DNA of 64,000 bases from an uncultured Blautia sp. Lineage in GTDB: Bacteria > Bacillota > Clostridia > Lachnospirales > Lachnospiraceae. The position numbers and the translations under genes are program-made. Shown here in pieces: positions 1 through 9,446 of this stretch. Numbering within the stretch: the first letter of the stretch is position 1; the number at the start of each line of letters is the position of its first letter. The DNA lies in contig NZ_CAKRNY010000008.1 of the NCBI RefSeq assembly GCF_934371575.1, forward strand, positions 40,457 to 104,456, given 5' to 3'. The notes under the pieces were generated by a model. The model had not been told where the DNA came from and did not search any database. It saw only the letters and a list, made by a program, of their open reading frames with translations.

Positions 1-850
1 CTTCCTGAAAATACCCGTTCCGGATTCCCATCTCTACAGCAGCATTCAATACTTTTTCATACTCTCTTCTGGTTACACTCCGGTTCAGTTCTGAATATTT
101 CTCATTTTTCCATACAGGAGTAAACTGATTCATTACACTGATAAAAATGTCCTCCCCGTATGTCTGGTGCAGATATTCCAGCACCGCAATGGAATTTTTG
201 GTATGTCCCGGCAAAATCAGATGCCTCACAATGGTTCCACGCTGAATATAGCCATCTTCCTTAAACTGACATGGACCAGTCTGACGCACCATTTCCGCAA
301 TCGCAGCCATAGATACCTGGGGATAATCCTCTGCATGGGAAAAAGCTGCTGCCAGCTTTTCATCCATATATTTCATATCCGGCAAATAAACGTCTACATA
401 TCCGTCCAGCATACGAATTGTCTCCACATTCTCATATCCGCTGGAATTATATACCACAGGAAGCTTCATACCTTTTTTCCGCGCCAGTTTCAGTGCAAAA
501 ACAATCTGAGGCACATAATGAGCTCCGGTAACCAGATTAAGATTCGCAGCTCCCTTTTCCTGTAATTCCAGAAAAATTTCAGCAAGCCGCTCTATTGTAA
601 TTTCTTTTCCTGAGTCTCCAATAGCAATATCTCGATTCTGGCAAAAGCAGCACCGTAGCCCACAACCGGAGAAAAACACAGCTCCAGAACCTTTTTTTCC
701 GGAAATACATGGTTCCTCCCACATATGAAGTGCGGCACGGGCAGCCCTTATGGTGCTGTCCATGCCACAATATCCACGTCTTCCCTCCAAACGGTTTACT
801 TTACATTTTCTGGGACACAAGATACAATTTTTCATGAATGCTTCAAACAT
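1..850 (-). CDS. Radical SAM protein, PflX-like (C-terminus beyond left edge)
   Basis: About 283 codons are open to the left edge, so the end is missing. The N-terminus has a cysteine-rich segment (CILCPRKCKV, then a Cys after RRGY) and is followed by the radical SAM signature CGLRCCFC (CxxxCxxC) near residue 75, which binds the [4Fe-4S] cluster that cleaves S-adenosylmethionine. This layout matches the PflX/COG1313 group, relatives of pyruvate formate-lyase activating enzyme whose substrate is generally unknown. I chose the ATG at 850 because a GAGGAG inside the 3' end of the upstream gene precedes it; an ATG five codons later is an alternative. It lies 4 bp behind the solute-binding lipoprotein gene and is probably translationally coupled to it. 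Family assignment is firm; function is not. Confidence 0.85.
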   Translation of the reverse strand, partial: MFEAFMKNCILCPRKCKVNRLEGRRGYCGMDSTIRAARAALHMWEEPCISGKKGSGAVFFSGCGLRCCFCQNRDIAIGDSGKEITIERLAEIFLELQEKGAANLNLVTGAHYVPQIVFALKLARKKGMKLPVVYNSSGYENVETIRMLDGYVDVYLPDMKYMDEKLAAAFSHAEDYPQVSMAAIAEMVRQTGPCQFKEDGYIQRGTIVRHLILPGHTKNSIAVLEYLHQTYGEDIFISVMNQFTPVWKNEKYSELNRSVTRREYEKVLNAAVEMGIRNGYFQE

Positions 851-854
851 ATAA

Positions 855-2555
855 TCATGAATTCTCCTCTCTGATTTTCTCAGTCAGCTCCTGTCCGCCC
901 TGCTCATACCATTCTTTCACAAAAGTATCGAAATAATCCATAGGCTGTTCCCCCATGATCATCTGAATAAACGCATTTTTCTCTAAAGTAGCAAGTATAT
1001 TGGGAACCTCTCCGTCCGACTCTGCCAGATACTGACGTCGAACCGGCCTGTAGTGTCCGTCAACCAACACTCCGACTGCTGAAATCCTTGACTTATACGC
1101 AGCCCAGTCCTCTGCCGTCACATCTTCCCCATTTATATATTTCAGACAAGCCTCATAATAGGATTTTTCAAGAGCACTTAAATTGCTTTCTTTCTGTTTT
1201 CCGGCTATCACACGGCGAATGTCCTTTGTTACATTGTAAATTGCCTCATTATAATCCACATTGATCACCAGTGGTCTGGCTGTAGGATCTACATTCAGGG
1301 CAAAATAACTGTTAATTTCATCAGCATTTTCCAGATCATCAAATCGGCTGTAATCAAACAATACACTGATAATCTTCATTACAATTTCCGGATGTTCATA
1401 CCCTTTTCGCACAACCACATATTTGTTATCCTGGAAAGAGGCATAGACATTATCTTTTTCCTGATAATCAGCGGTGAGATAATAGGGCTCCCAATCTGCC
1501 GAAGGATCATTTTCAATTTCGTCCATAAGCGGATTATTCGGTGTCCACCAAAGACCAAAAAATGCGCCGCATTTTCCCTCAACCACAAGATCACGAAGAT
1601 TATTCTGTGCACGGAGAGCAAAATTCTGATCCAGAATTCCTCTCTCATACAGTTCTCGCAGGTAAGCAACTGCTGATCTTGTTTCATCAGTCAGGGAGCC
1701 ATATACAATTTCTCCATTCTCATCCTTGATCCATCTTCTCGGATAAGCAAAAAACTTCTCAAAAACAGGCTCCACAGAATAATTCTGACTGGTAGTCGAC
1801 ACAAAATTAGTATCACAGACAAGCCCTACCGGATCTTCTCCATCCTGTGCTCCCATTCTGTGTTCCTGAAACACCTGAATAATCTCCATAGCATCTTCCA
1901 ATGTTTCCGGTTCCTTCAGTCCCAGCTGATTGATCCAGTCCTTTCTCATCCACAAAAGACAGGGACCATGGTCAATCACCGCCTCCGGAAGAGCCATCAG
2001 CCTGCCATCAAAGGTTCCTGCTCCCAGAAGCTGTTCCCCATAGCTGTTGTACATGGCTTTGATTCTGGGTGAAGTACAGCTTGCGTACACATCTGTCAGA
2101 TCCTCAATCAGGTCATTTTCCACAAGATTATTCAAAGTCTCCCTGTCTGAAACTACCAGCACATCCGGAAGAGTGCGATCATTTACAAGCACATTTACAT
2201 AGTCATTGTAACGGTCTTCTCTTTCCATATACGTATTTTTGTTCTGAACATTCAGCACACTTTTCAGATACCTGGTATATGCACTGTCTTCATACGTATT
2301 TCCATCGGGAAGATTTGAATTATTTGCCCCACTGATCTGCCCCAGCGTATACGTTACCAGCTCCGGATATTTTCCGTAAGGAGTGGAGGCAGCTTTTTTC
2401 CACTGTTCAATATCTGTCGCATCATCAGCTTTCGAATCATTATCATCTGCACTGACCGTTTTATTCTTCTTACTTTCATCTGCACTCTGGCATCCAGTCA
2501 GAGCAACTGCAAAAAGAACAAATCCCAGAACCAGTGAAATCGCTTTTTTCTTCAA
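855..2555 (-). CDS. Extracellular solute-binding lipoprotein (sugar ABC type)
   Basis: A 566-residue protein with a lipoprotein signal peptide: KKK, a hydrophobic stretch, and the lipobox LTGC, so it should be lipidated by Lgt and anchored outside the membrane. The body resembles family 1 / LplA-type carbohydrate-binding proteins. I place the start at a TTG (2555) because GGAAGG lies seven bases upstream and the result is a textbook signal; upstream ATGs at 2573 and 2651 lack such a site. It begins 4 bp after the histidine kinase stop, in an operon regulator-kinase-binding protein. In such loci the binding protein may deliver sugar to a transporter or to the sensor. No permeases are adjacent on this side, so its partner is unproven. 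The ligand cannot be told. Confidence 0.85.
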   Translation of the reverse strand: MKKKAISLVLGFVLFAVALTGCQSADESKKNKTVSADDNDSKADDATDIEQWKKAASTPYGKYPELVTYTLGQISGANNSNLPDGNTYEDSAYTRYLKSVLNVQNKNTYMEREDRYNDYVNVLVNDRTLPDVLVVSDRETLNNLVENDLIEDLTDVYASCTSPRIKAMYNSYGEQLLGAGTFDGRLMALPEAVIDHGPCLLWMRKDWINQLGLKEPETLEDAMEIIQVFQEHRMGAQDGEDPVGLVCDTNFVSTTSQNYSVEPVFEKFFAYPRRWIKDENGEIVYGSLTDETRSAVAYLRELYERGILDQNFALRAQNNLRDLVVEGKCGAFFGLWWTPNNPLMDEIENDPSADWEPYYLTADYQEKDNVYASFQDNKYVVVRKGYEHPEIVMKIISVLFDYSRFDDLENADEINSYFALNVDPTARPLVINVDYNEAIYNVTKDIRRVIAGKQKESNLSALEKSYYEACLKYINGEDVTAEDWAAYKSRISAVGVLVDGHYRPVRRQYLAESDGEVPNILATLEKNAFIQMIMGEQPMDYFDTFVKEWYEQGGQELTEKIREENS

Positions 2556-2559
2556 TCTC

Positions 2560-4392
2560 TTACCTTCCTTCATTCCCATTGTCCCCATCAGCGTCCGGTT
2601 CCTGCAAAAATCTCTTTGCTGAAAATTCTCCGGCTGCAACTGTCTTCTCATCCGCTTTTTCTCTTGGAATTCTCATTTCCACCCTTGTGCCTTCATTTAT
2701 TTTGCTAAACACCCGGATTCCATATTTTTCTCCATAAAGAAGCTGCATTCTGTCATTTACATTTTTAAGACCGTACCCGGAAGCCTTGTAAGTCACCAGC
2801 TTGTCTGCTTCTGCCTGATCCATTCCAGGACCATTATCCTCTACAGCAAGAAGCACGTCATCTCCATCCCTTACAAAAAACAGTTTCAGAGTTTTCTCTC
2901 CTTCTTCCTTCATATCGAGACCATGCTCCAATGCATTCTCCACAACCGGCTGCAGCAACAATTTCGGCACAGAATCTCCCTTCACTTCCGGATCAATATC
3001 CCAGATTACCTGAAAATCATTATCGTGCATTACCAGCTGAATATCCAGATATGCCTTAATATTCTGAATACAATTATCCACAGTTACCATATCCTGCCCC
3101 TTACTCAGTGCCGTCCGGTAAAACATGGACAAAGACAGGATTACCCTGCTGATATCCCTCTGATTGCTGCGGATAGCCATCCAGTTAATAACAGAAAGTG
3201 AATTATAGAGAAAATGAGGATTGATCTGAGCTGTCAGAGCCTTCAGTTCAAACTCCTTCAATGCTATTTTATTCTCATAAACCTCATGTATCAAACGGTT
3301 GATTTCATCCATCATACTGCGAAAACTACGAACCAGAAGACCGATCTCATCTTCAGCATCACTGTCCACGGTAACCTCCCGGCTTCCCTGGTTAACACGG
3401 TTCATATTCTCTGTAAGTTCTTCAATTTTTCTTGTAAAAATTCTGGAAAAAGACAGCCCCAACACCAGAATAATTGCCACGCAGACTGCGATCAGTGGTA
3501 TCTCGCTGACCAGAATACCTGACACCGAACTGTTTACCGTTGACTGCAGCTTATACAAATAAAAGCTCCATCCGCAAGCATCATTTTTCCTGTTTACAAA
3601 AGCATAATCCTCCTGTCCTGACTCCAGCATTTTTCTGGAAACCAGACAGCCTTCCCCACTTTCTCCAGCAGCAGACTTACTATCACAAGAATTTATATCT
3701 GACTGTGTCCCAAACATCTCCTTCTGAAACAGCACATTTCCGTCCTGATCCAGAATCATTCCACCTGACTCCTCTGAAATAATATTTTCAAAGGGCTGGA
3801 AGATTTTATTATAATCCAGAGTAACGCAAAGAATAGCAGTTTCATCTTTTCCATTGTAAATTCGTCTTACAGCTGCAATTTCCGGTCTTTCCCGGTCCAC
3901 CACCCACTGTACGGAAACATCTTCCGAAAGAAGGGCATACCACCACTCCCTGTCAGCCTCATTCAAAGGTACAAGTGTATACTCGTGACGTACTTTAATA
4001 CTGTCTGCAAACAGCTGGATCTGTAAAATGGCATCATGATACGATTTCGGTATAGACAACAGAGGATCTGCCACCTCTGTATACTTTTTGTAGGCATAAT
4101 AATTATCCATATTTTTCTCTGTTATCAGATCCGTGATATCCGGAGAATACGTAAGATAATTCAAAAGACTGGAAAAGACTTCGATCTGACTGTCAATTCC
4201 CTCTCCTGTCTGCTCCAGAATGGAAGACATATCCTCCATTTCCTTTTCCCGGAGCAGACTGCTCATGCGGTCATGGCTATACCACACAAGCAGGATCATG
4301 GGAACCAGACTGGCCGTCACGAGAAGAATCGTCAGCTTGTGACGATATTTCATATTTTTTATTTTATTCTTTATGACTGCCGGTATTCTCAT
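2560..4392 (-). CDS. YesM-like sensor histidine kinase
   Basis: A 610-residue membrane kinase. It has one transmembrane helix near residues 15-37, an extracellular sensor domain of about 250 residues, a second helix near residue 290, a HAMP linker, and a His_kinase domain with the phospho-acceptor motif in NPHFLYNSL. The ATPase domain shows an N-box (NALEHG) and G-boxes (DNGPGM and GYGLKN). This is the YesM/LytS-type arrangement that pairs with AraC-output regulators such as the upstream gene. I start at the ATG at 4392, which overlaps the regulator by 29 bases; an ATG at 4353 is possible but has no Shine-Dalgarno. The stop TAA lies between the Shine-Dalgarno and start of the next gene, so the genes are probably coupled. 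Likely senses an extracytoplasmic carbohydrate (inference from family). Confidence 0.88.
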   Translation of the reverse strand: MRIPAVIKNKIKNMKYRHKLTILLVTASLVPMILLVWYSHDRMSSLLREKEMEDMSSILEQTGEGIDSQIEVFSSLLNYLTYSPDITDLITEKNMDNYYAYKKYTEVADPLLSIPKSYHDAILQIQLFADSIKVRHEYTLVPLNEADREWWYALLSEDVSVQWVVDRERPEIAAVRRIYNGKDETAILCVTLDYNKIFQPFENIISEESGGMILDQDGNVLFQKEMFGTQSDINSCDSKSAAGESGEGCLVSRKMLESGQEDYAFVNRKNDACGWSFYLYKLQSTVNSSVSGILVSEIPLIAVCVAIILVLGLSFSRIFTRKIEELTENMNRVNQGSREVTVDSDAEDEIGLLVRSFRSMMDEINRLIHEVYENKIALKEFELKALTAQINPHFLYNSLSVINWMAIRSNQRDISRVILSLSMFYRTALSKGQDMVTVDNCIQNIKAYLDIQLVMHDNDFQVIWDIDPEVKGDSVPKLLLQPVVENALEHGLDMKEEGEKTLKLFFVRDGDDVLLAVEDNGPGMDQAEADKLVTYKASGYGLKNVNDRMQLLYGEKYGIRVFSKINEGTRVEMRIPREKADEKTVAAGEFSAKRFLQEPDADGDNGNEGR

Positions 4393-5908
4393 CCTCTTCA
4401 CCGGTTCCTTTCCGATAGGACTCAGGACTGCTTCCATAATATTCCCTGAAGCTTCTGCAGAAATAAGAAACATTTGGGATTCCTACCTGTTCGCTTACCT
4501 GGGCCACCTTCATATTGGAATTGCACAAAAGCTCCTTGGCTTTCTCCATACGCACCACCCGGATAAAGCGGTTCAAATTCATGCCAGTCTCTTTTTTGAA
4601 AATAAAGCTTAGGTAACCGGAGGACAGATACACCTTCTCTGCCAGCATTTCGAGACTTAAATCCTCAGCATAATGCTGATAAATATAATTCTTAACTAAA
4701 GCCACTTCATCCCTTGATTCACTCATGGAACGTTCCAGAAATGCCTCGTATTCCTTAATATTCTCCTTGGTAATTGCAAGGATCTGCTTCAGATTCGTAC
4801 AACTATACAACCGCTCCACCTCATGATCCAGCTTGCGCTCCTCTGAGAACTGATTTTCCTGAAAAAGCTCCTGTATCACGTTAGAAAAAACAAACTTCAC
4901 ATACATGGCCGAAAAACGGGTATCATTCTCATATTTTTTCACAAGACACTCAAAATGCTTCTTCAGCTGTTCTACATCTTTGCGGGAAATATCCTCAGAA
5001 ATTTTCTCCATCAGACGTGAATCCTGTGTTTCTGAATTTACCGGCTGAATCTCATCCGTTTCATTGTTAAAAACATGTACATCAGGATGATAAAATTTCT
5101 CCTCCATAGTCTGCTCCAGCTGGGACATAATCTCCGGCAAAGCCTCATGCCCTTCAAAGCGGCTGCTCACAGCCAGATGGAAGCTGACCTGATAATTCTG
5201 TTTCAAAAGATCATACAGGTGCTTGGCAACCAGCTGATAATCACAGTAAACATCTGAGAAAAACAGTACAGACTGCCTTGTATTTAAATTAAGATAAAAG
5301 AAATTCCGATGTAATCCCTGCATCAGATCTTCATCAATATGATCTGAAACATTATCAAAAAACGCCTTATCCGCTTCGATAAGAATTGCACAGTGCCACT
5401 GCTCCCAGCTTGATTCCTCCAAAATCTCCCCGGCCTTTTTCAGCACCTCTTCATTGCCGGAATACAGATATGACTGGAGAAAATACTGCAGAAGAAAATT
5501 CTTCTCCTTCTCAGCCTTCTGCTTCTGAGACTTAACACTTATAATTTCCGCTTTCACTTTTTCTATCGTCTGGTGAAAAACATCCAGATCCACCGGCTTC
5601 AGCACATAATCCTTCACTCCGTAGTGCATAGCCTCCTGTGCAAAAGAGAAATCACTGTAACCGCTGAAAATCACAATTGGAAGCTCGGGGTACTCTTCCC
5701 TTGCTTTTTTCGCCAGCTCCAGACCATCCATATGGGGCATTTTTATATCTGTTAAAAGGAAATCAATTTTCTCGCTTCGCAGCACATTCAATGCCTGCTT
5801 TCCATTGGAAGCCTCATAAATATCATATTCCCCTTCCTCCTGTGATAAAAGGAACATGATTCCTTCCCTCTCAATTTTCTCATCGTCTGTAATCAAAACT
5901 TTATACAT
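4364..5908 (-). CDS. YesN-like response regulator with AraC DNA-binding domain
   Basis: A 514-residue regulator. The N-terminal receiver domain (MYKVLITDDEK) has the acidic pair and a phospho-acceptor Asp in LLTDIKMP near residue 54, plus the conserved Lys in YVLKPVD. A long linker of about 270 residues follows, then two helix-turn-helix motifs of the AraC family at the C-terminus (VYLSSGYLSFIFKKETG and VSYFCRSFREYYG). The frame stays open 44 codons upstream, but the ATG at 5908 starts exactly at the receiver fold and has GGAG about 11 bases before it. It is the first gene of the operon with the kinase and lipoprotein. Its targets may include the neighbouring sugar transporter at 6134-9297 (inference from proximity). 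Confidence 0.9.
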   Translation of the reverse strand: MYKVLITDDEKIEREGIMFLLSQEEGEYDIYEASNGKQALNVLRSEKIDFLLTDIKMPHMDGLELAKKAREEYPELPIVIFSGYSDFSFAQEAMHYGVKDYVLKPVDLDVFHQTIEKVKAEIISVKSQKQKAEKEKNFLLQYFLQSYLYSGNEEVLKKAGEILEESSWEQWHCAILIEADKAFFDNVSDHIDEDLMQGLHRNFFYLNLNTRQSVLFFSDVYCDYQLVAKHLYDLLKQNYQVSFHLAVSSRFEGHEALPEIMSQLEQTMEEKFYHPDVHVFNNETDEIQPVNSETQDSRLMEKISEDISRKDVEQLKKHFECLVKKYENDTRFSAMYVKFVFSNVIQELFQENQFSEERKLDHEVERLYSCTNLKQILAITKENIKEYEAFLERSMSESRDEVALVKNYIYQHYAEDLSLEMLAEKVYLSSGYLSFIFKKETGMNLNRFIRVVRMEKAKELLCNSNMKVAQVSEQVGIPNVSYFCRSFREYYGSSPESYRKGTGEEDENTGSHKE

Positions 5909-6012
5909 ATGACTGGCACTCCGATCTACATTTATTTTATAACCAAAAATCCCATACCGCCTATTTTTTGTCCGAATTTTATGCCCCGGCGTATCTGGAA
6001 TACTATATAAAG

Positions 6013-6054
6013 ATAAAGATAGCCCCTCGCATTTCTGCAAAGAACTATCTTTAT
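6013..6054. promoter_or_regulatory. Inverted repeat at the two-component operon promoter
   Basis: ATAAAGATAG (6013-6022) is repeated in inverted orientation as CTATCTTTAT (6045-6054), a perfect 10-bp repeat separated by 22 bp. The right arm overlaps the predicted -10 box and transcription start. It could be an operator, for instance for autoregulation. It could equally form a leader hairpin if transcription starts further upstream than predicted. Confidence 0.35.
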
Positions 6055-6081
6055 TTTAACATTCTGGTATCATATTGAAAA
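6053..6081 (-). promoter_or_regulatory. Promoter of the yesN-yesM operon
   Basis: On the minus strand TTTTCA (6076-6081) and TAAAAT (6053-6058) are 17 bp apart, matching 4/6 and 5/6 of the sigma-A consensus. The untranslated leader would be about 140 bases. Assigned by eye. Confidence 0.5.
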
Positions 6082-6133
6082 GGGAATAATTTCCAAATTT
6101 CTCAGGTAAAAACCGTTCTTTTACCCAATTGAA

Positions 6134-6970
6134 TCAACCCTTAACTGCACCTGCAACAACTCCCTCGATAATATACTTCTGGCAAACCAGATATACAACA
6201 ATGATTGGGATAATGTCGATCATAATACTTGCCATCATCGGTCCCATCTGCACATGACCGTAGCTTCCACGGAAGTACTGGATTGCCATTGGGATTGTTT
6301 TATACTTCTTAATATCCAGAACCAGTGTTGGAAGAAGGTAATCGTTCCATACCCACATCAGCTCCAGGATTGCAGTAGAGATGATGGTTGGTTTCAGGAT
6401 TGGCATCAGGATTTTAAAGTAAACCTGCAGAGGGCTGCATCCGTCGATCATGGCAGCTTCCTCGATTTCCAGAGGGCTTCCCTTTACAAAACCGGTGAAC
6501 ATGAATACTGCAAGTCCTGCACCAAATCCAAGGTATACAATGCAGATGGTATATGGATTATTCAGCTTCAAAGTATCCGCTGTCTTTGCCAGGGTAAACA
6601 TAACCATCTGGAAAGGAACAACCATACTGAATACACAAAGGTAATACAGAACCTTGGAAAGCAAACCGTTTACACGCACAATGTACCATGCGCACATAGA
6701 ACAGCAAAGCAGGATCAGGGCAACGGACATTACAGAGATCACAAGGCTGTACCAGAAAGATTTCAGGAAATCCATCTGTGTAACGCTTGCTATAAAGTTC
6801 TGGATTCCGTTCCAGGTCTCAGATGTAGGAAGCTGGAAAACTCCAGAAGTAGTAATTGCAGACTCCACTTTTAAGGAGTTAAACAGGATCATAACAATCG
6901 GGTAGATCCAGATAATTGAAATTATGGAAAGAATTATAGTTGGGATAATACTTTTTTTCTTATCTGCCAT
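6134..6970 (-). CDS. Carbohydrate ABC transporter permease, MalG type
   Basis: A 278-residue inner-membrane subunit with about six hydrophobic segments. It carries the EAA loop of binding-protein-dependent permeases (EEAAMIDGCSPLQVYFKILMP, trimmed: EAAMIDG...P), which docks the cytoplasmic ATPase. The length and the C-terminus ending in VAGAVKG are typical of the CUT1 MalG/MsmG branch that moves oligosaccharides. Its start codon overlaps the stop of the upstream permease (TAATG), with AGGAGGTG before it. It is the last gene of a three-gene transporter operon. No ATPase gene is present, which is normal in Firmicutes that share one MsmX-like ATPase among transporters. The sugar is not evident; the nearby GH13 enzyme hints at alpha-glucan products. 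Confidence 0.93.
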   Translation of the reverse strand: MADKKKSIIPTIILSIISIIWIYPIVMILFNSLKVESAITTSGVFQLPTSETWNGIQNFIASVTQMDFLKSFWYSLVISVMSVALILLCCSMCAWYIVRVNGLLSKVLYYLCVFSMVVPFQMVMFTLAKTADTLKLNNPYTICIVYLGFGAGLAVFMFTGFVKGSPLEIEEAAMIDGCSPLQVYFKILMPILKPTIISTAILELMWVWNDYLLPTLVLDIKKYKTIPMAIQYFRGSYGHVQMGPMMASIMIDIIPIIVVYLVCQKYIIEGVVAGAVKG

Positions 6971-7824
6971 TATGCCTGCACCTCCTTAGATGATGTTGCA
7001 CGAAGCTGGATCAATGCGATCACAACAACCAGTACAAAGAATACAACAGCTTTTGCCTGGCCGATACCCTTCCATGCAGGGCCGCTTCGTCCGTAGAATG
7101 TATCGTAAATGTTCAGTGCCAGTAACTGTGACTGTTTTCCAGGATCTCCGCCTGTAAGGGAAAGGTTCTGGTCGAACATCTTGAATCCGTTTGTAAGAGT
7201 AAGGAATGTACAAATTGTAACAGATGGCATGATCATCGGAATCTTGATTTTAAACAGGATCTGTGATGCGGTTGCGCCATCAATCTGTGCGGCCTCAATC
7301 AGATCCGGAGATACGTTATTAAGACCAGCTACATAAATGATCATCATATATCCAATCTGCTGCCATAACAACAGGATGATCATTCCAATAAAACCATTTG
7401 TTGCTGACAACTTCAGAAGAGGCTGTCCCCACATGGAAAGCAGACCGTTTAACAGTGTCTGCCAGATATAACCAAGTACAATACCACCGATCAGGTTCGG
7501 CATGAAAAATACAGTACGGAACACGTTTGTTCCTTTGAATCCTTTTGTCAAAGCCAGTGCAATGGAAAATGCCAGCACATTGATCAGAATACTGGAAACA
7601 AATGCGAATACAACGGTCAGCCAGAATGCATGACTGAAGTCACCGCCGATAAAAATTTTCTGATAGTTGGAAAGTCCAACCCAGACTACATCTTTTACAG
7701 TTGAAAATTTACAAAATGAAAGATAAATACCCCAGATAAACGGCCATAAGAAACCGATAATAAATGCAGCCAATGTTGGCAAAACAAATACCGGCCACCA
7801 TTTTTTCAGAGATTTTCCTACCAT
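6970..7824 (-). CDS. Sugar ABC transporter permease, MalF type
   Basis: A 284-residue membrane protein with about six transmembrane helices and the EAA signature (IEAAQIDGATASQILFKIKIP region; EAAQIDGA near residue 185). It pairs with the MalG-type permease downstream to form the membrane channel of a CUT1 importer. The start ATG has GGAGG closely upstream. It is separated from the binding-protein gene by 195 bp that contain a strong hairpin, so it is probably expressed at a lower level than the binding protein. Confidence 0.93.
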   Translation of the reverse strand: MVGKSLKKWWPVFVLPTLAAFIIGFLWPFIWGIYLSFCKFSTVKDVVWVGLSNYQKIFIGGDFSHAFWLTVVFAFVSSILINVLAFSIALALTKGFKGTNVFRTVFFMPNLIGGIVLGYIWQTLLNGLLSMWGQPLLKLSATNGFIGMIILLLWQQIGYMMIIYVAGLNNVSPDLIEAAQIDGATASQILFKIKIPMIMPSVTICTFLTLTNGFKMFDQNLSLTGGDPGKQSQLLALNIYDTFYGRSGPAWKGIGQAKAVVFFVLVVVIALIQLRATSSKEVQA

Positions 7825-7904
7825 TTTTCACTCCTCCTTTTCCTGTTATGACACCTTTGCGGAAGGTTATCCGCCACCCCAAAAACATTACATCATTTTC
7901 CCAT

Positions 7905-7934
7905 TAAAACGGGGAGGCTGTAGTTCGCCTCCCC
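7905..7934 (-). terminator. Hairpin attenuating binding protein to permease readthrough
   Basis: GGGGAGGC (7911-7918) pairs with GCCTCCCC (7927-7934) over an 8-base loop. On the minus strand a GTTTTAA follows. It lies between the binding-protein gene and the permeases. Such partial terminators are common in sugar ABC operons and keep the binding protein in excess. Confidence 0.7.
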
Positions 7935-8019
7935 ACCCTGTTCACCATTCTATATTATGTCCTGAATTTCTCCTGGACATATTATATGCTGTTGGAAAGA
8001 AATTTATTACCTGTTACGA

Positions 8020-9297
8020 TTATTCGGAAAGAGCTTTCTCAGTTGCCCAATTGTCAACGAATGCGGAAACTACATCATCCCAGGAACCGCTTCCTGCTGC
8101 ATATAATGTAAGTGCTGTACCAAGACCGTTCTTCCACTCTTCAGATGGCATTGTTGTGAAGTTCCATGATACAGGTGTAAGACCAGCTGCTGTATACTCT
8201 GCATCCTGTTTTACAAATACGTTTGTGGACTCCTGTGCTGTTTTGAAAGGAATTGTGAAGCCCATGTCTTCTGACATAGCCTTTGTTCCATCCTCAGAAG
8301 TTACACACCAGTTCATGAAATCAAGTGTTGCCTGGATATCTTCCTCGGAAGCTTCTTTGTTTACACACCAGAAGTTCTCTGTACCAGTTGCAAGGCCTTC
8401 GTTCTCATCATCAACACCGAAGTAAATCGGGATCATAGCCAGCTCGTCATCGCCGTATGTCTTGGACAGTTCGCCATATTCCCAGGAACCATTCTGATAG
8501 AATACTGCATCTCCATTGATGAACTCGTTACGGGAGTCATCTGCTGTCTTAGCGGAAAGCTCTGCTCCATCGCAGGTAGAATCTGTGATGTAAAGATCAA
8601 ATACGTTCTTATAGTTATCAAGGTATGTTCCCTTGATTGCATCTGTATCATCGATGCCATCTGCCTGATACTCATAGTAGATTGGAAGGTTTGCAAGGTG
8701 TGTTTTGAATCTCCAGTCAGAGGATCCGTCCATACCAGCACTTGTGAAAGCACCCTTTACTCCAAGCTCATCTTTTCTTGCCTGGATGTCATCAGCAACC
8801 TTTTTCAGATCATCAAAGCTCTTGATATCGTCTACTGTGTAACCAGCTTTTTCCAGTAAGGTTTTGTTTACGATCAGTCCATAAGACTCGATTACATATG
8901 CAATACCATCAACTGCATCACCGTCTTTTACAGTGTAAGCATCAGATGTAAGCTGTGAGTAGATATCAGATCCGGACAGATCATAGCAGTAATCCTTCCA
9001 GTTCTTAAGTCCTACAGGTCCGTTTACCTGGAAAAGTGTAGGAGCATCGCTCTTAGCCATCTCAGACTGAAGTGTGGTCTCATACTGTCCGGAAGCTGCT
9101 GTAACAACTGTTACCGGAACGCCTGTTTCTTCTGTATATTTTGCTGCCAGGTTCTGCCATGCTTCATCCTGCTCTGGTTTGAAGTTTAAGTAGTAAACCT
9201 TTCCAGCTGCATCATCAGCCATAACCGGTAATGCCGGTACCATAGAAGCTGCCATAACTGCGCTAAGTCCCATTGCTGCGATTTTTCTCATCTTCAT
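8020..9297 (-). CDS. Extracellular sugar-binding protein, no lipobox
   Basis: A 425-residue protein of the bacterial extracellular solute-binding family 1 (MalE/MsmE-like). It is the first gene of the transporter operon. The N-terminus is a signal peptide (MKMRKIAAMG, hydrophobic core, then PVMADD) with a signal-peptidase-I-like end and no cysteine where a lipobox is expected. Most Gram-positive binding proteins are lipid-anchored, so this is unusual. The start ATG at 9297 has AAGGAGAG at good spacing. It would capture an oligosaccharide for the MalF/MalG-type permeases downstream. Retention at the surface would need another means, for example binding to the permeases. Confidence 0.92.
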   Translation of the reverse strand: MKMRKIAAMGLSAVMAASMVPALPVMADDAAGKVYYLNFKPEQDEAWQNLAAKYTEETGVPVTVVTAASGQYETTLQSEMAKSDAPTLFQVNGPVGLKNWKDYCYDLSGSDIYSQLTSDAYTVKDGDAVDGIAYVIESYGLIVNKTLLEKAGYTVDDIKSFDDLKKVADDIQARKDELGVKGAFTSAGMDGSSDWRFKTHLANLPIYYEYQADGIDDTDAIKGTYLDNYKNVFDLYITDSTCDGAELSAKTADDSRNEFINGDAVFYQNGSWEYGELSKTYGDDELAMIPIYFGVDDENEGLATGTENFWCVNKEASEEDIQATLDFMNWCVTSEDGTKAMSEDMGFTIPFKTAQESTNVFVKQDAEYTAAGLTPVSWNFTTMPSEEWKNGLGTALTLYAAGSGSWDDVVSAFVDNWATEKALSE

Positions 9298-9318
9298 AAT
9301 TTTACTCTCCTTTTCTTT

Positions 9319-9332
9319 GAGAACCGTTTCTT
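9319..9332. promoter_or_regulatory. LacI-family-like operator before the sugar transporter
   Basis: GAGAACCGTTTCTT is a near-palindrome with a central CG, the hallmark of LacI/CcpA-family operators. It lies about 25 bp upstream of the binding-protein start codon and just downstream of a TATTAT that could be the -10 box. The fit to the strict CcpA cre consensus is poor, so a local LacI-type repressor is the better guess. Confidence 0.4.
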
Positions 9333-9446
9333 AAGATGTTTATATAATACTGATTTTTCTGTTAAAAAACCATGATAAAAAATCAAGAAACATGTTCATT
9401 TTTTTAGAGAGTAAAATTTGAATATGGATATATTGTCACAATTTGT

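Noticed and set aside
9319-9332. Strict CcpA cre site at the sugar transporter
   Set aside because: The CG is one position out of register with the cre consensus, so I list it only as a LacI-family-like operator.
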